The position numbers were made by a program, and so were the translations under genes. Shown here piece after piece: positions 61,962 through 64,000 of a DNA stretch of 64,000 nt. Origin of the DNA: Lachnospiraceae bacterium UBA935 (GTDB taxonomy: Bacteria; Bacillota; Clostridia; Lachnospirales; Lachnospiraceae); NCBI GenBank assembly GCA_002293525.1, contig DBDJ01000068.1, forward strand, positions 1 through 64,000. Direction: 5' to 3'. The stretch's first letter is position 1. Every line of letters begins with the position of its first letter. The notes below the pieces were generated by a model. The model saw only the letters and a list, made by a program, of their open reading frames with translations, had not been told where the DNA came from and searched no databases.

Positions 61962-64000
61962 GTTAAGTAAGATTACCTTAACCTTAAGCCGCCGATCGAA
62001 TATCATATTTCTTTCCGTATTTTTAGTGGTTTCCCTGATTTCTCTGCTGATGAAAGATACGGTATCCTACGAGGCGGTTGCCTCTTACTGCGATTCGGTA
62101 ATTGAGCTGTCGCTGCAAGACGGCAGCGTCTTAAAACAATCATGGCAAGCCAGCAAGAAAAAGATATCCGGAGTTCGCATCGCGACTCAAAACGGTGCCG
62201 AGTTATCCGGCAAGCTCTCGATGTATCTGGCCGAGGGGGAGACGATAATAACCGGTCCTTATGAGTTGTCGCTGGAAGATGGGAGCACCAATGAGCTAGA
62301 GTTCCGTTTTGATCGTCCGATCACGGTCGAACCGGGCCGGCGTTACGATGTCTTTCTGACAGGAAGTGCTGCCGGGCCGGCGATTCTTAGGATTGATGCC
62401 GATGCTGATCACTACGGCTGCTTTCTTGATGGCCGGGACACAGAACAAGCGGCCGGAATCGGGATTCAATATGTGAAAAACAGCCGGATATTCTGGCTTT
62501 ACCTAATACTATCTTTGATTTTGTCGGTAACATTGGGAATCATGCTGTTATCGGGAAAGAATTTTGCGGATACGGTTGGCATGTCATTCATTGCCATCGC
62601 GTTTGTGATTTATTTGTTCGGCATCTTAGGGATATTGGAGACCGGCGTCCGGTTTATGATCTTTAGTGCTTTCTTGCTGCTGGCGGTAGAGTTTGCTTAT
62701 ATATTCAAGAAGAAAATCAATCTGGCGGCTTTCTTTACCCCGGCCTTGCTGATCTGGCTTGTCCTTTTTATCTGGGTTATTCTTCGTAATCAAGGAGTAT
62801 TCCGGGCAGAATGGGATGAGTTCTCACACTGGGGACTCTCTGTCAAGGACATGTTTTATTCTGATTCCTTTGCCCGTTATGCCGGAACCAACAGCCTGAT
62901 GCCGAGTTACCCGCCCTTTTTGGGCGTCCTTCAATATCTTATGATGTATCTGAATAATGTATTTACCGACAATATTCTTTATATAGCCAATCAGCTTCTG
63001 ATCATCAGTTTGCTCTCGGTCATATTGAAGAATACCTCCTTCAAAAGATTTAAGACCGCTCTTGCCGGAGGGTTATATCTGGTAATGATCCCGATTGTCT
63101 TCGTGGGAGTTGCTTACCATAGCCTTTATGCGGACAGTATTCTGGGAATCTTGATGGCCTATATCCTGGTCTGTTACTTTACCGAAAAGATGAATGTGTT
63201 TAACTGGCTCAGAATAGCGTTGGGGATATTTGCGCTGAGTCTGACCAAGGAGACCGGAATCGTACTAGCTGGTATCAATGTCCTGATTATAGCCGGAGAT
63301 GTACTATATCAATATTTTATTCACAAGGATAAAAAGAAATTGATGCAAGCAATCAAAAAGACCAGTTTCTTGCTGCTGTTTTTTTTGATTTCCTTCGTCT
63401 CATGGCAATTATACTTAAAAACCCCGATTGCCAGCATTATCCCTGGCATAATGAATCATTACGGAAGTGGCGGGGCGACTGAAGCAGCGGACAAAAAGGC
63501 GGTGAGTGGCCTGATCGAAGCTGGTCTTGAGTTACAGTTCGGGGATTTCTTGACGGGAAGGGGAACCGAAAGTCAGTATTCGATTATGAAGCGCTATGTC
63601 ACGGAAGTCTTCAGTGGTCCGGCTTATCATGTCGGTCCCTTGACGTTTTCGGTTGTCGGGGTGCTATTGGTATTATTGCTGTTTTCTTACCTGATCTACA
63701 AAAAGAACTGGGCAGAAAGCAATTCCAGCCGGCTGTACCGGGGGATGATGGGATTGACGATAGGAAGCACGGGATATTTTGGTTTTTTGATGCTTTTCTA
63801 TATTTTTATTCTCCCGCATCCGACGCAGTTTTCTTCTTTTTATCGTTACCATGGGACTTATCTGCTGGCTGCTTTGATTGCTTTTATCTCCCTGCTGTTC
63901 ATTTCCCTGACGGAAACCGCTGAAGGGTTGGAAAATAAAAAGTTATATCCGAAAAAATACAAAATAGGAGCAGTGCTGATTGCTCTGATGATAGTGACAC
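61948..64000 (+). CDS. Polytopic GT-C-like membrane protein (partial, runs off the right edge)
   Basis: About 684 codons are visible with no stop. One N-terminal helix (19-34), then an outside beta-rich domain (about 50-145), then 12 or more helices. AEWDEFSHWGLSVKDMFY (residues 288-305) holds the acidic first-loop D290/E291 expected of GT-C transferases, and TKETG lies near 430. It probably uses the lipid-linked sugar made by the DPM1-like GT2. ATG 61948 is chosen with AGGAG 10 bases before; the first codons repeat AAGTTAAGT. The carboxy end is outside the window. Confidence 0.75.
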   Translation, partial: MKLSKLSKITLTLSRRSNIIFLSVFLVVSLISLLMKDTVSYEAVASYCDSVIELSLQDGSVLKQSWQASKKKISGVRIATQNGAELSGKLSMYLAEGETIITGPYELSLEDGSTNELEFRFDRPITVEPGRRYDVFLTGSAAGPAILRIDADADHYGCFLDGRDTEQAAGIGIQYVKNSRIFWLYLILSLILSVTLGIMLLSGKNFADTVGMSFIAIAFVIYLFGILGILETGVRFMIFSAFLLLAVEFAYIFKKKINLAAFFTPALLIWLVLFIWVILRNQGVFRAEWDEFSHWGLSVKDMFYSDSFARYAGTNSLMPSYPPFLGVLQYLMMYLNNVFTDNILYIANQLLIISLLSVILKNTSFKRFKTALAGGLYLVMIPIVFVGVAYHSLYADSILGILMAYILVCYFTEKMNVFNWLRIALGIFALSLTKETGIVLAGINVLIIAGDVLYQYFIHKDKKKLMQAIKKTSFLLLFFLISFVSWQLYLKTPIASIIPGIMNHYGSGGATEAADKKAVSGLIEAGLELQFGDFLTGRGTESQYSIMKRYVTEVFSGPAYHVGPLTFSVVGVLLVLLLFSYLIYKKNWAESNSSRLYRGMMGLTIGSTGYFGFLMLFYIFILPHPTQFSSFYRYHGTYLLAALIAFISLLFISLTETAEGLENKKLYPKKYKIGAVLIALMIVT

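Overview
The window is a very long surface-polysaccharide (capsule, exopolysaccharide or cell-wall glycan) locus from a low-to-mid GC Firmicute, most likely a clostridial/Lachnospiraceae-type anaerobe. This rests on strong AGGAGG-type ribosome binding sites, GTG/TTG starts, family content (YfhO, DUF2304, DUF5672, DUF6056, GlfT-like, CsaB-type pyruvyltransferase, DUF4143 ATPase) and promoter style. No rRNA, tRNA, CRISPR array or complete transposase was seen. Species cannot be assigned from the sequence alone.

Layout. 1-1,640: the 5' end of an Ala-rich leftward gene, then debris of an ABC exporter (frameshifted permease, internally deleted ATPase, small membrane protein). 1,913-3,849: WbpP-type epimerase plus a formyltransferase-like gene, followed by a leftward AAA/DUF4143 ATPase. 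5,382-7,713: two GT4 glycosyltransferases under their own promoter. 7,970-38,156: a largely co-directional run of about 22 genes with many short overlaps. It holds GT4, GT2, GT11 and GT17 transferases, two asparagine-synthase-like amidotransferases, a NodB-like protein, an SGNH hydrolase, an MsbA/PglK-like ABC flippase, a Wzy-like polymerase, the initiating phosphoglycosyltransferase, a pyruvyltransferase, a Wzx flippase, a GH88/105 hydrolase and a radical SAM protein. 38,183-44,853 (leftward): KdsB-like CMP-sugar synthetase, two MptE-like (DUF115) proteins, a GlfT2-like transferase, a small membrane protein, and a deletion scar joining truncated flippase and DUF2142 genes. 45,354-51,308: a cassette with an aldolase fused to an MptE-like domain, GT2, GT4, a WlbA-like dehydrogenase and a DegT aminotransferase split by one in-frame TAG. 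It is flanked by inverted copies of a MITE-like repeat. 51,523-56,042: B12-type radical SAM, YfhO and a GNAT. 56,032-58,855 (leftward): a KpsS/TagF-like transferase and a second Wzx. 59,048-64,000: a second formyltransferase, two GT2s, DUF2304 and a GT-C-like membrane protein cut by the window edge.

How it works together (inference). The phosphoglycosyltransferase at 25.7 kb starts a repeat unit on undecaprenyl phosphate. Many GTs extend it, and Wzx and Wzy export and polymerise it. Amidotransferases, pyruvyltransferase, formyltransferases, aminotransferase/dehydrogenase and acetyltransferase decorate it. The C55-P-sugar GT2 (60.8 kb), YfhO and the GT-C protein suggest a separate extracytoplasmic glycosylation branch. 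The aldolase-MptE fusion, KdsB-like synthetase and two MptE-like proteins together suggest a 3-deoxy-ulosonate branch.

The most unusual DNA-level signals are four. A perfect 63-bp inverted repeat encloses a structured 174-bp core at 32.04-32.34 kb. Start-proximal short tandem repeats recur through the locus. A MITE-like repeat pair brackets a 6-kb cassette. A family of palindromes carries the stop codons of its neighbouring genes.
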